Notes under the pieces: model-generated | What the model saw: only the letters and a program-made list of their open reading frames with translations | Databases searched by the model: none | What the model was told of the DNA's origin: nothing | In this document: positions 43,341 to 53,633 of the stretch, one piece after another | Layout: each line of letters starts with the position of its first letter | Numbering within the stretch: position 1 is the first letter of the stretch | Position numbers and translations under genes: made by a program | Assembly: GCF_030815865.1 (NCBI RefSeq) | Contig: NZ_JAUSXI010000001.1 | Span: 2,480,001 to 2,544,000 of the forward strand | Reading direction: 5' to 3' | Source: Arthrobacter globiformis | GTDB taxonomy: Bacteria; Actinomycetota; Actinomycetes; Actinomycetales; Micrococcaceae | DNA length: 64,000 nt

Positions 43341-43610
43341 CTATCCGCCCGCGAACGGCGGCAGGATGTCGATGACATCCCCCAGACGGAGGGCCGCAGA
43401 GCGGTCCCGTAGGGCGACCTCGTTGCGGAGGAAGCTGCACTGCGGGATGACCCCGGCCAGGGAAGGTGCATCTGCTGAGTATCCGTCGCAGCGTTCAATC
43501 GCCAGTATGGCGGCGATCAGCTCCTCGAAGGTGGTTCCTTCGGGAAGATCGAAGTGTTCCTCCTGGACGCCGGCCGCTGCGCAGGCGGCCGCGAAGTATC
43601 TTACGAGCAT
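43341..43610 (-). CDS. moaD: molybdopterin synthase small subunit MoaD (ThiS/MoaD ubiquitin-like fold)
   Basis: 89 residues, ending in the essential Gly-Gly (DVIDILPPFAGG) that is adenylated and thiocarboxylated to supply sulfur for molybdopterin. MLVRYFAAACAAAGVQEEHFDLPEGTTFEELI at the start and FLRNEVALRDRSAALRLGDVIDILPP before the tail are typical. ATG 43610, with GGAGG upstream at the end of moaA, 6 bases after the moaA stop: coupled moaA-moaD operon. Its partner MoaE is encoded 10 kb away (53139). Confidence 0.9.
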   Translation of the reverse strand: MLVRYFAAACAAAGVQEEHFDLPEGTTFEELIAAILAIERCDGYSADAPSLAGVIPQCSFLRNEVALRDRSAALRLGDVIDILPPFAGG

Positions 43611-43616
43611 GATTCC

Positions 43617-44744
43617 TCAGCCTCCGATCGCACTCATACTGCGCTCTGGCTGCACAAACTCTTCGGTTCCGAGACCAGTCTGGTCCATGCCGTGCGCGCG
43701 GGGTTTCATCCACATGGCATCCTGCCAGCGCCGCACCAGTTCGTCGTCATGCGCACCGGTTCGCAAAGGCCCCAAGAGATCGAACTCGTCCCGGGAGAAG
43801 AGGCAGCTCATGACCTTCCCCTCAGCGGTAATGCGGGTTCGTCGGCAATCGGCACAGAAAGGTTCGCTGACGGACGCGATAATCCCCACGGTTCCCAAAA
43901 CAGGTCCGGATGCCTCACCGGTAGCACCCTTCCGCCGTCGCACTTCAAACCGTTCGGCTGGCGCGCCGTCCCGCTGACGGCGATCCCGATCCAGGACAAA
44001 GTCTGCTGAGAGCAGGGCGCGGATTTCGAGGGCCGTAATCATCTCCCGTTCTGTCCATCCGCGTTGGGCATCCAACGGCATTTGTTCGATGAAGCGCAGT
44101 TCAAAGTTTCGCTCCAATGCCCATGCCAAGAGCCCCGGGGCTCCGTGGTCATTGATACCCCTCATCAGCACTGCGTTGATCTTGACCGGGCCTAGGCCAA
44201 CGGCGCGGGCGGCTTCGACGCCGGCGAGAACCTGGCCGAGGAACGGGCGCCGGGTCAACTGCGTAAAGATTTCCTCATGCAGGGAGTCGAGGGAAACATT
44301 GACCCTGGTTAGCCCCGCCGCCTTGAGCGACTTCGCCTTCTTCTCAAGCCCGACGCCGTTGGTAGTCATGGAGATGGGGAGGCGGGGGTGGCGCTGCCGC
44401 AGTGCGGCGATAATATCCACGAGGTCTGGCCGGACCAGGGGTTCTCCGCCGGTGATTCGGAGTTCCCTCACGCCCAGACGCTCGACGCCGAGGCCGACGA
44501 TTCTCTCAATCTCGCCCGCTGTCATGACGGCTTTTTTTGGCAGCCATTGCAAGCCTTCTGCCGGCATGCAGTAGGTGCAGCGAAGGTTACATTTGTCCGT
44601 GACCGACAGCCGCATGTCCGTTGCTTGACGGCCAAAGCGGTCCAGTAGTGCCGAGGGAAGTTCGGGCGGACGCGGATCCGGAGCGGTCCCCTGATAGTTG
44701 GTGAGGACGGGGCGCAATGCTGGGATACCTAGCTGAACGGTCAT
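43617..44744 (-). CDS. moaA: GTP 3',8-cyclase MoaA (radical SAM, Moco biosynthesis)
   Basis: 375 residues. It rearranges GTP to 3',8-cyclo-GTP, the first step of molybdenum cofactor synthesis. N-terminal radical-SAM cluster CNLRCTYC (about 52-59) in MRLSVTDKCNLRCTYCMPAEG, ELRITGGEPLVRPDLVDII, SMTTNGVGL and NVSLDSL; the C-terminal second cluster has CADCRRTRITAEGKVMSCLF (C-x2-C-x13-C). It ends in Gly-Gly, the functional C-terminus of MoaA. First gene of a two-gene operon with moaD. Needed for the formate dehydrogenase-type enzyme at 58015. Confidence 0.95.
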   Translation of the reverse strand: MTVQLGIPALRPVLTNYQGTAPDPRPPELPSALLDRFGRQATDMRLSVTDKCNLRCTYCMPAEGLQWLPKKAVMTAGEIERIVGLGVERLGVRELRITGGEPLVRPDLVDIIAALRQRHPRLPISMTTNGVGLEKKAKSLKAAGLTRVNVSLDSLHEEIFTQLTRRPFLGQVLAGVEAARAVGLGPVKINAVLMRGINDHGAPGLLAWALERNFELRFIEQMPLDAQRGWTEREMITALEIRALLSADFVLDRDRRQRDGAPAERFEVRRRKGATGEASGPVLGTVGIIASVSEPFCADCRRTRITAEGKVMSCLFSRDEFDLLGPLRTGAHDDELVRRWQDAMWMKPRAHGMDQTGLGTEEFVQPERSMSAIGG

Positions 44745-44781
44745 GGTTCAGGCTGATTCAGGGCGGTGGTCGCAGCCGCCG

Positions 44782-44970
44782 TCAGTGGATGCCAAGATCA
44801 CTGTCAATGTACGAACCAGGGCGGTTTCCGTGGTCGTGCTGGCAACTGCAGTGACCATCCAGCTGTAGCCGAACGGTCACTGGACTGGATGATTCCAGTT
44901 GGATATCCACAGATTCCTTCCCGTTGCCGCTAACTCGAAGAGTATGTATTTGGTCGTTGCGCTGGGTCAT
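44782..44970 (-). CDS. small Cys/His-containing protein of unknown function
   Basis: 62 residues from ATG 44970 (AAAGG 7 bases upstream): MTQRNDQIHTLRVSGNGKES..., with HCSCQHDHGN (C-x-C-x-H-x-H), a possible metal site, and an acidic tail. The frame is also open upstream through a leader ORF (ATG 45051) that is conserved in front of katG, so a longer product of about 90 residues is conceivable. Precedes moaA by 37 bases on the same strand and may be cotranscribed with it. Confidence 0.45.
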   Translation of the reverse strand: MTQRNDQIHTLRVSGNGKESVDIQLESSSPVTVRLQLDGHCSCQHDHGNRPGSYIDSDLGIH

Positions 44971-45053
44971 GTAAAACCTTTCTAATGAGTTGGGGTGTGC
45001 CCAGGCGGCACGGGCTGCGGAGCCACATGCCACCACGGCGGGTTGGTGCATCG
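44968..45053 (-). promoter_or_regulatory. 5' leader element, copy 1 (shared with katG leader)
   Basis: Minus-strand sequence starting ATGCACCAACCCGCCGTGGT matches 52784-52876 upstream of katG: same initiating MHQ codons, a hairpin GGCATG-TGGCTCCGCAGCC-CGTGCC, and an AAAGGTT ribosome-binding region before a second ATG. The hairpin stem differs between copies by changes that keep pairing. Confidence 0.45.
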
Positions 45054-45247
45054 GTTTGATGGCCGGCATCTTGTCCCACATGGCCTCGAGTCAGTGGTGC
45101 GTTTATATCCCGGAAAGGCACGACGTGGATGGGGGAGCCCGCGGATCCATAGGGGGCAAGCGAAACGCCACGCCTGCATTCTCGGCCTTGTATTCTTGCC
45201 GTGAAAACGATCCCTGTTGCTGTCCGGCCTAGAGCAGGTGGAAGCGG
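45054..45247. other. intergenic, no gene seen
   Basis: Between the leader element and the reductase stop codon. No clear terminator for the gbc pair was found. Confidence 0.3.
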
Positions 45248-46663
45248 CTAGGCATCGATCACCATATCGGTCCGCGCTGTGGAGCAGCAGGGCAGGAACT
45301 TGCCTGCATCGATTTCCCGTGCCCGGATCCCGCCCTGGTGGTTCATCTCGATCTCCCCGGAAAGTTTGACGATCTTGCAGGAGCCGCACATGCCTTCCTT
45401 GCAGTTCGCGCCGATCCTGACGCCCGCACGCTGGGCCGGACCCAGGATGTGCTCGGTGGGGTCGATGCGCACATTGATGCCGGTGCGCATGAAGGACAGG
45501 GTGAGGCTTCCCGTTCCGACCGTGTCGAAGCTCGAGGCGTCAGGGGTGGCAGCTTCTGGCCCCACGTCCGGACTGCCGTCGGGGGCTTCGGACGTGGGCG
45601 CGTCCGGGTCGACGGTTTCCAGCGGCAGCCCCGTGGCCTTCAGGGGTCCCTCGGCGTCGTAGCCGGGCTCGTAGAGCCCGAACGCTGTGGGCTGGCTTTC
45701 GTAGTAGTCCTCGGCGGAATCCGCGATTTCCTCGGCGATTTCCTCGGCAATGTCCACTGCAAGCGCGATCTCCGCCTGGTATTCAAGGATCGTCTGGCGG
45801 TCTCCCGTGAAGAATTCCATGTTGATGGAGGTGTCGTCGACCCCGATCTTCCCCAAGAGCTCGGTAGCGGTGTTCAGGTAACCCTCGGGGCCGCAGGCAT
45901 AGACCTGGCGGCCGTTGGCATCGGGGGCAACGTCGTCGAGCATGGCCGCCGTCAGCCTTCCGCTGAGCCATTCCCACCCTTCGGGTTTACTGCGGTCGCC
46001 CAGGGCGTAGAAGACCTTGACTCGCGAGTCCACGGAGGCGATGTAGGCAAGCTCCTCGTGGAAGGCAAATCCTCCGGCCTCCGCTCCGTGGTAGAGCACC
46101 ACGACATCGGCCGTTCCGGGCAGGGAGTGGATGGTCCGCAGCATCGACATGATGGGGGTGATGCCTGCGCCGGCGGCCAGCAAGAGGTACCGTGCCCGCC
46201 GGTCGGCATCGGGCAGGTGAAATGCCCCGACCGGTCCGAGCATCTCGAGGACGGTGCCGGGTGCGACGTTCTCGTGCACCCACGGTGAAACCAGTCCCGT
46301 GGGGTCGCATTTGACTGTGATGCTGAAGGTCCACGGCTCGGTGGGCGAACTGGACAGCGAGTAGCTGCGGTCCACCGGATCCTGGTCCTCGCCGTTCACG
46401 GGAAAGGCAACGTTCACGTACTGGCCCGCACGGAACGCCAGGGGCGCACCGTCGCAGCGGCGGAACACGAAGGTCATCATGCCGCCCGCCTCGGGAACGG
46501 TCTCGACACATTCGGCCATGAACTCCTGCGGATGCCAGGGGCCCAATGCGCGGGCGGCACCGGCGGGTCCCTCGGTGGTGCCCATCACCCTGTTCCACGG
46601 CATCTCCAGACCGCGAATGCGCTGTGGTTCCAGGATTGCCGCGACGGTGCCGAGTTCAATCAT
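45248..46663 (-). CDS. gbcB: Rieske-demethylase reductase (FAD, NAD(P)H, [2Fe-2S]), GbcB type
   Basis: 471 residues. Ferredoxin-reductase module: FRAGQYVNVAFPV, DRSYSLSSSP (R-x-Y-S-L flavin motif), LLAAGAGITPIMSMLRTI and YACGPEGYL. A C-terminal plant-type ferredoxin has ANCKEGMCGSCKIVKLSG and LPCCSTARTD (C-x4-C-x2-C...C). It passes electrons from NADH to the Rieske oxygenase. Oddity: an insertion of about 90 acidic/Pro residues (about 300-390; IAEEIAEEIADSAEDYYES...DAPTSEAPDGSPDV) separates the two modules. ATG 46663 overlaps the oxygenase stop (ATGA). Glycine betaine is the likeliest system substrate, given the BCCT gene, but stachydrine or carnitine oxygenases look similar. Confidence 0.87.
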   Translation of the reverse strand: MIELGTVAAILEPQRIRGLEMPWNRVMGTTEGPAGAARALGPWHPQEFMAECVETVPEAGGMMTFVFRRCDGAPLAFRAGQYVNVAFPVNGEDQDPVDRSYSLSSSPTEPWTFSITVKCDPTGLVSPWVHENVAPGTVLEMLGPVGAFHLPDADRRARYLLLAAGAGITPIMSMLRTIHSLPGTADVVVLYHGAEAGGFAFHEELAYIASVDSRVKVFYALGDRSKPEGWEWLSGRLTAAMLDDVAPDANGRQVYACGPEGYLNTATELLGKIGVDDTSINMEFFTGDRQTILEYQAEIALAVDIAEEIAEEIADSAEDYYESQPTAFGLYEPGYDAEGPLKATGLPLETVDPDAPTSEAPDGSPDVGPEAATPDASSFDTVGTGSLTLSFMRTGINVRIDPTEHILGPAQRAGVRIGANCKEGMCGSCKIVKLSGEIEMNHQGGIRAREIDAGKFLPCCSTARTDMVIDA

Positions 46664-47964
46664 GCCAAGTGCTCCTGCACGCGCTGAACGTACCAGTTGA
46701 TGAATGCCTCCACCTGGTACTCGCTCTTCATGTAAGGGCCGGGCTCGTAGGCGGGGCTGCCGGCGCCCGTCTGGCACAGCTCCACGAACGCCTTGTCCTG
46801 CAGATTGGTCTGCTTCCAGGTGTAGGTGAGTTTCTCCAGGTCATAGTCGACGCCTTCCTCGGCGTCGTCAGCTACCAGCCAGGTGGTGCGCACCAGGGAC
46901 TGGTGTTCGTTGATGGGGAAAACGCCGAACGTGATGACGTGGTCGCTCTGGAAGTGGAACCAGCTGTTGGGCTGCAGGTGCATCGAGCAGCGGCCAAGGC
47001 GGAAGTCGGGCAAGTCGCCGAGCAGCTTCTTGGAGAGCCTGTGCCCATCGGGCGAGAACGATTCGCCGTCGCCGTCGAGCGATTCCCTGGAGATGCGGAT
47101 TCCTGCGATGCGCGTGTCGAGTTCCTCCACCACCTCATAGGGAAGACCATAGCGGCGGCAACGCTCCTCGAGCGATGACTGTGCTTCCTTGTTGCGGTCC
47201 CACACTTCCTCCAGGTGGGCCGGGATGAGGCCCTCCGTCAGGCCCCAGGTGGGAAAGAGGGAACAGGCGAGTTCCGGGTGGCCGTCGCAGTGGTAGCACT
47301 CACGGTTGTTCTCCATGACGAGCTTCCAGTTGCCCTCCTCGACGATGTTCTGCTGGTAGGCGATTTTCGTCTTCGACAGATCGTGGGGCGCGAGGTAAGG
47401 CTCGAAGATCTTAGCGGTTTCGTCGAAATCCGCCGGCGGTTCGTCCGCAATGCAGACGAAGATGAGTCCGGCGACAACGCGGCTGTGGGCGCGCTTGAGG
47501 CCGAAGCAGCCCTTGTCGAACTTCGTTTCCCCCGGTGCCGAGGCGTGGATCAGATTGCCCTCCGGCGAGTATGTCCAGGAGTGGTATCCGCAGACCAGGT
47601 TTCCTGTTGACCCGGCGGGCTCAGTCAGGACGCGGGCGCCGCGGTGGCGGCATACGTTGTGCAGGACGTTCACGCCGCCGTCGTCATTGCGCAGCACGAT
47701 CAGGGAGTAGGGTCCATAGTCAACGGTGACGTAGTCGCCAGCCTCCGGGAGTTCGGCGATGCTGGCGGCAAAAATCCAGTGCTGGCCAAAAATGGCTTCC
47801 ATGTCGATCTTGAAAATCGTGGCATCGGTGTAGAAGGGCGCGTCGAGGGAATATCCCTTGCGCCGGAACTCGAACAGCTCGCTGATCTCCGCCAGCTGCT
47901 CTGCAGGCAAAGATGAAGCGAGTTTTCCGCGTGAATTGAGGGGCGCGTTCACTGAAGCAGTCAT
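46660..47964 (-). CDS. gbcA: Rieske non-haem iron oxygenase, glycine-betaine demethylase alpha subunit (GbcA/choline-monooxygenase type)
   Basis: 434 residues. Rieske motif CRHRGARV (C-x-H, about 107) and CGYHSWTY (C-x2-H, about 125); mononuclear iron site in ENNRECYHCDGHPEL with two His and a conserved Asp further on. C-terminal domain FGVFPINEHQSLVRTTWLVADDAEEGVDYDLEKLTYTWKQTNLQDKAFVE is typical of the choline monooxygenase/GbcA clade. It demethylates glycine betaine (or a similar quaternary amine) to dimethylglycine plus formaldehyde using O2. Translationally coupled to its reductase. A LysR gene is divergent, with an inverted repeat between the two starts. Confidence 0.88.
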   Translation of the reverse strand: MTASVNAPLNSRGKLASSLPAEQLAEISELFEFRRKGYSLDAPFYTDATIFKIDMEAIFGQHWIFAASIAELPEAGDYVTVDYGPYSLIVLRNDDGGVNVLHNVCRHRGARVLTEPAGSTGNLVCGYHSWTYSPEGNLIHASAPGETKFDKGCFGLKRAHSRVVAGLIFVCIADEPPADFDETAKIFEPYLAPHDLSKTKIAYQQNIVEEGNWKLVMENNRECYHCDGHPELACSLFPTWGLTEGLIPAHLEEVWDRNKEAQSSLEERCRRYGLPYEVVEELDTRIAGIRISRESLDGDGESFSPDGHRLSKKLLGDLPDFRLGRCSMHLQPNSWFHFQSDHVITFGVFPINEHQSLVRTTWLVADDAEEGVDYDLEKLTYTWKQTNLQDKAFVELCQTGAGSPAYEPGPYMKSEYQVEAFINWYVQRVQEHLA

Positions 47965-48070
47965 TGGGTGTCCTCCCGGAAGGGCTGGGGAAGTGTGGAA
48001 TTCGTGGAGACCACGGAGTTGGTGGGTGCAACCGGCGTTGTCGCAAACGTTGTAGCGATGACATTAGTCA

Positions 48071-48101
48071 CAAATCTTCTGCAATAAAAGCGTAAGATTT
48101 G
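48071..48101. promoter_or_regulatory. inverted repeat in the gbcA-lysR intergenic region
   Basis: CAAATCTT (48071-48078) and AAGATTTG (48094-48101), perfect 8-bp arms with a 15-base spacer, centred 26 to 56 bases before the LysR ATG. It matches the size of LysR-type binding sites. Confidence 0.5.
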
Positions 48102-48126
48102 ATAGATAACAGTGCACAATGGGTGC

Positions 48127-49059
48127 ATGATCGATTCAAGGCTCATCACACTTCGGGTCTTTGCCCGGTGTGGCACCGTGGGCGCAACTGCGGAGCTCAT
48201 GGGTTATTCTCCCTCTGCCGTCTCCGCGCAATTGCGGGAGCTCCAGCGTGTGCTTGGGATGCAGCTGCTGACGAAGGACGGCCGGGGTGTGCGGCTGACC
48301 GCCACGGGCCGCTTTCTCGTGGCGGGCTCGGACACCCTCATTGCCGACTGGGAGAGCCTGCGCGCCGCTGCCATGGAGGCCGGCGACCAGGTCCAGTCTC
48401 GTTTTGGCCTCGGCGGATTCTCCACGGCGGCCGCCCAGTTGCTCGCGCCGCTGGCCGCCACCCTGCGCTCAACACGCCCCCTGGTAGAGGTGCAGGTACT
48501 CGAGGCCAACCCGGCCCGCTGCTTCGACTTGTTGGTTGCCGAGCGAATCGACCTCGCGGTCATCGTCGCCATGCAGTCCGACACCTATCTTGAGGACGAT
48601 CCGCGCTTCGAGCAGACCGTCCTGCTCGACGATCCCCTGGACGTGATCATCCCCTCCGACCATCCGTTGGCATCACGGGAATCGGTGACGCTCGAAGAGC
48701 TGGCATCGGAACCCTGGATCACCGAGGCCGCCGGTTCCACCTACCATTCCCTGTTCACCGCAGCGTTCACGGCAGTCGGGGTGACGCCGCGGATTGCCCA
48801 TGAGGCCGTTGAATGGGAAACCCAGATCGCCTTCGTTGGTGCCGGGCTGGGCGTGGGCCTGCTGCCGCGACTCGCACCCCTGCGTAGTGCCGAAAACGTG
48901 GTCCGACTGCGCATAACGGGCAAGGGGAAGCCCACACGCCGTATCGTCGCTGCAGTGCGCAGGGGCAGCATCACGTCGCCCCTGATCCAGGAGTCGCTCG
49001 GCATCCTGCAGGTCAGCGCCAATCGGATCCTCGCCGCCCGACCCGAAGACGATCTCTGA
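48127..49059 (+). CDS. LysR-family transcriptional regulator of the demethylase operon
   Basis: 310 residues from ATG 48127 (longer start at 48112 lacks a better ribosome-binding site). N-terminal winged HTH (MIDSRLITLRVFARCGTVGATAELMGYSPSAVSAQLRELQRVLGMQLLTKDGRGVRLTATG) followed by a LysR substrate-binding domain (LLVAERIDLAVIV, DHPLASRESVTLEELASEPWI, VEWETQIAFVGAGLGVGLLPRLA). Divergent from gbcA with about 160 bases between starts, the usual arrangement for a LysR activator and its target. The effector may be betaine or a demethylation product (inference). Confidence 0.88.
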   Translation: MIDSRLITLRVFARCGTVGATAELMGYSPSAVSAQLRELQRVLGMQLLTKDGRGVRLTATGRFLVAGSDTLIADWESLRAAAMEAGDQVQSRFGLGGFSTAAAQLLAPLAATLRSTRPLVEVQVLEANPARCFDLLVAERIDLAVIVAMQSDTYLEDDPRFEQTVLLDDPLDVIIPSDHPLASRESVTLEELASEPWITEAAGSTYHSLFTAAFTAVGVTPRIAHEAVEWETQIAFVGAGLGVGLLPRLAPLRSAENVVRLRITGKGKPTRRIVAAVRRGSITSPLIQESLGILQVSANRILAARPEDDL

Positions 49060-49360
49060 AATCGCATGGCCGCGAGTCGTTGTCGACGGACCAGCAGGCC
49101 CAGAAGGTGGCGACACGTCCGCGCGGCCGGGGCCTCGTCGAGCACTCGTGGCAACACGGCCAGACCGGTCCGGGCCGCAAGCGGTTCACACTCACTGAGC
49201 TGGGTCGGCAGGAATTCGAGGCTCAGGACGGCCTGGCGGAGAATGAACGAAGCTCTTAAGAGATCAGACGGCGCGACGGGAACAACCATGAGCTACGAGG
49301 AACGCAGGACTTCCAATCACCGAGTGCGTGGGCTGCCTGAGCCAGAAATAGCTGAAGCCT
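49060..49360. other. no gene seen
   Basis: Plus-strand frames here overlap the start of the decayed fragment that follows; none has a convincing start. Confidence 0.3.
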
Positions 49361-49737
49361 GGACGAAGTCCGGTCCCACGAGGCTGCCACAGGAACAGCC
49401 GCGGAAGCCGCATTCGGCACGGCCAAGGAGTATGCGAAGCAGCTCCCCAAGCCGAAGAGCCGGACGCGGGGGAAATACCATCACTGCAACCAGCACACCC
49501 TGGCTGCGGCTTATGTTCTGCTCGTGGTCGTCCTGGCGATTCTTAGGGTCGACATTCGTGAGCTCGTCGGTCTGGTCACGCTGTTGCCGGGCACAGGGTG
49601 TTGGTCCTGGCGGGCCTGCTGGCTGGATTCCCGACTGATTACTTCAGCCGGCGCAGCGCTCCACCACCCGCCAGTTGTGACTTTCTTTCCGCAACTTAGT
49701 ACGCAGGCTCGCCGGATGTGACGAGGATGGTCCGCTA
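49361..49737 (+). pseudogene. decayed plasmid/phage-type membrane protein fragment
   Basis: An open frame without a normal start reads DEVRSHEAATGTAAEAAFGTAKEYAKQLPKPKSRTRGKYHHCNQHTLAAAYVLLVVVLAILRVDIRELVGLVTLLPGTG to TGA 49735-49737. It has an Ala/Glu helix, a basic patch and one hydrophobic segment. Upstream coding sequence is lost (stop just before). Composition resembles the relic at 292-1070, suggesting a shared plasmid-like source. Confidence 0.4.
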
Positions 49738-49792
49738 GCGATCAGAATGAGGTGCGGGTAGGTCCATGGAGGTGAGGGCGAGGTGCGGGCAA

Positions 49793-49968
49793 CTAGGCGA
49801 CGGGGTCCCGCTCGGGTTCGTTCCACCACTCGTCGGCCTTGTCCTGGCGTTGCCGGACCCATACCATCAAGCGCTCGATGTCGCCCTGGTGAAGCGGGTT
49901 TCGCCGGTTGCTGAGCCTCGTGTGATGCCGGATTCACGGCAGTAGCGCCGGAGTGCCGTCGTGGTCAT
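49793..49968 (-). pseudogene. short broken gene, unrecognised
   Basis: MTTTALRRYCRESGI from ATG 49968, then after a one-base shift RLSNRRNPLHQGDIERLMVWVRQRQDKADEWWNEPERDPVA to TAG at 49793. It looks like a small DNA-associated protein damaged by one frameshift. Confidence 0.4.
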
Positions 49969-50074
49969 CCCGAGCTCGGGCTACCTCCTCAGGGGTTCGG
50001 GACACGGGCACGATCAATTCATTAGTCATTCTGCCGATGCCAGTGCCCACCTGACGAGCCGGCGGCTCGTCAGA

Positions 50075-50314
50075 ATGAACGGCGAGAATGAATGGAAGGG
50101 CTACCAGCATGTGAACTGCTGCCCGTGTCATACGAGGCGGAAGATTGCCTACAGTCTGGATGAGGCCGCTGCCCTAGTCGGATGCAGTACTACGCCCCTG
50201 CGGCGCCAAATCGAAAACAGCTAATTAGTAGCGTGCTACGTCAATTCGAAACCACTCATCGCCCATGAAGAATTGGTCCCATGGCTCAATAGCCTGCCGG
50301 CAGAGGCCCAGTAG
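50075..50314 (+). pseudogene. helix-turn-helix excisionase-like protein with a premature stop
   Basis: From ATG 50075; the recognisable part KIAYSLDEAAALVGCSTTPLRRQIENS stops at TAA 50222-50224 and, in the same frame, continues LVACYVNSKPLIAHEELVPWLNSLPAEAQ to TAG 50312-50314. This is the MerR-like HTH_17 pattern of small excisionases and directionality factors (Y-S-x-x-E-A-A-x-L-x-G-x-S...L-x-x-x-I...K-x-L-I-x-x-E-E-L-x-x-W-L). One nonsense codon inactivates it. Confidence 0.65.
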
Positions 50315-50341
50315 CAGTTGGGACCTGTATCTCAACGACGA

Positions 50342-50377
50342 AACGCCCCGCCCTCCCTGGATGGAGGGCGGGGCGTT
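50342..50377 (-). terminator. katG terminator
   Basis: Perfect 15-bp stem AACGCCCCGCCCTCC / GGAGGGCGGGGCGTT with a 6-nt loop, about 60 bases past the katG stop codon. Confidence 0.75.
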
Positions 50378-50439
50378 GGTGTTTGGCTTATGCGAGTACG
50401 CGGTCAGGGACCGTGATGGCGATGGCCCGGAGGCAGCGG

Positions 50440-52878
<2,439 letters not shown>

Positions 52879-53138
52879 GGTGAGCAGCTATTTAATGTCC
52901 GGGCCCGGACGCGGGCCTCAACGGTTGGGCGCTCCCCGTGGGAGTCCCTCCTGTACAGTCCGAGTCGGAGCATTTGTCGGCGCATTCGTGCTGTGTTAGG
53001 AGGTCGGACTGCTCGCCGCCGTGTCGTAGTAATCGTTCAGGATGATGGCGCCGTCGGCACCAACTGACCTAGAGCGTCCGTCGGACGTAACGGGGGCACC
53101 TTACTGGGTTGTTGAAATGGCAGTCGAAATGGTGGCAG
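52879..53138. other. intergenic, katG promoter side and moaE 3' flank
   Basis: No supported gene; short plus-strand frames lie antisense to the leader. Confidence 0.35.
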
Positions 53139-53633
53139 TCATGATGCTCCTTTTTCTGGGCTTGGCGAGGTTGTGCGGGTGGCTATGGTTTGGCCTGCGC
53201 CGACCCACTCCACGGTGCCGTCTTCGAAGAACTGTTCTTTCCAGATTGGCACACGGGCTTTGATGCGGTCCACAAGTTCTGAACACAAAGCAAAGGCCTG
53301 GCCACGGTGGGCTGCCGAGACGGCACAGACCAGTGCAGGATCACCCACTTGGAGCATTCCGACGCGATGGGCGGCCCAGATGCGGACCGGTTTGTCGGCC
53401 TTCCCGGCATGCTCCGCGACCAGTTCTGTCACGACTTCGGCCAGGATGTGATGTGCTGTGGGGTGCGCCGAGTAGCTTAGTCTGCTGACGGCCATGCCGC
53501 CGTCGTGGTTCCGGACTACGCCGCTGAAGCTGACCACCGCCCCGGCTTCGTCGCCTTGGACTGCCGCTGTGGCCCGGTCGACCGAGATAGGCTGTTCACT
53601 GAGCTGGGCGAGGACTACGTCAGCGCCGGGCAT
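53139..53633 (-). CDS. moaE: molybdopterin synthase large subunit MoaE
   Basis: 164 residues. It transfers sulfur from MoaD to precursor Z (cPMP) to form molybdopterin. Motifs: GAVVSFSGVVRNHDGG (F-x-G-x-V-R), SYSAHPTAHHILAEVV, RIWAAHRVGMLQVGDPALVCAVSAAHRGQAF (R-x-G-x-L-x-V-G-x-x-x-V-x-V-x-x-x-H-R), DRIKARVPIWKEQFFEDG (K-x-x-x-P-I-W-K). ATG 53633 lies inside the fdhD 3' end (14-base overlap), so it is the third gene of moeA-fdhD-moaE. Confidence 0.93.
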   Translation of the reverse strand: MPGADVVLAQLSEQPISVDRATAAVQGDEAGAVVSFSGVVRNHDGGMAVSRLSYSAHPTAHHILAEVVTELVAEHAGKADKPVRIWAAHRVGMLQVGDPALVCAVSAAHRGQAFALCSELVDRIKARVPIWKEQFFEDGTVEWVGAGQTIATRTTSPSPEKGAS

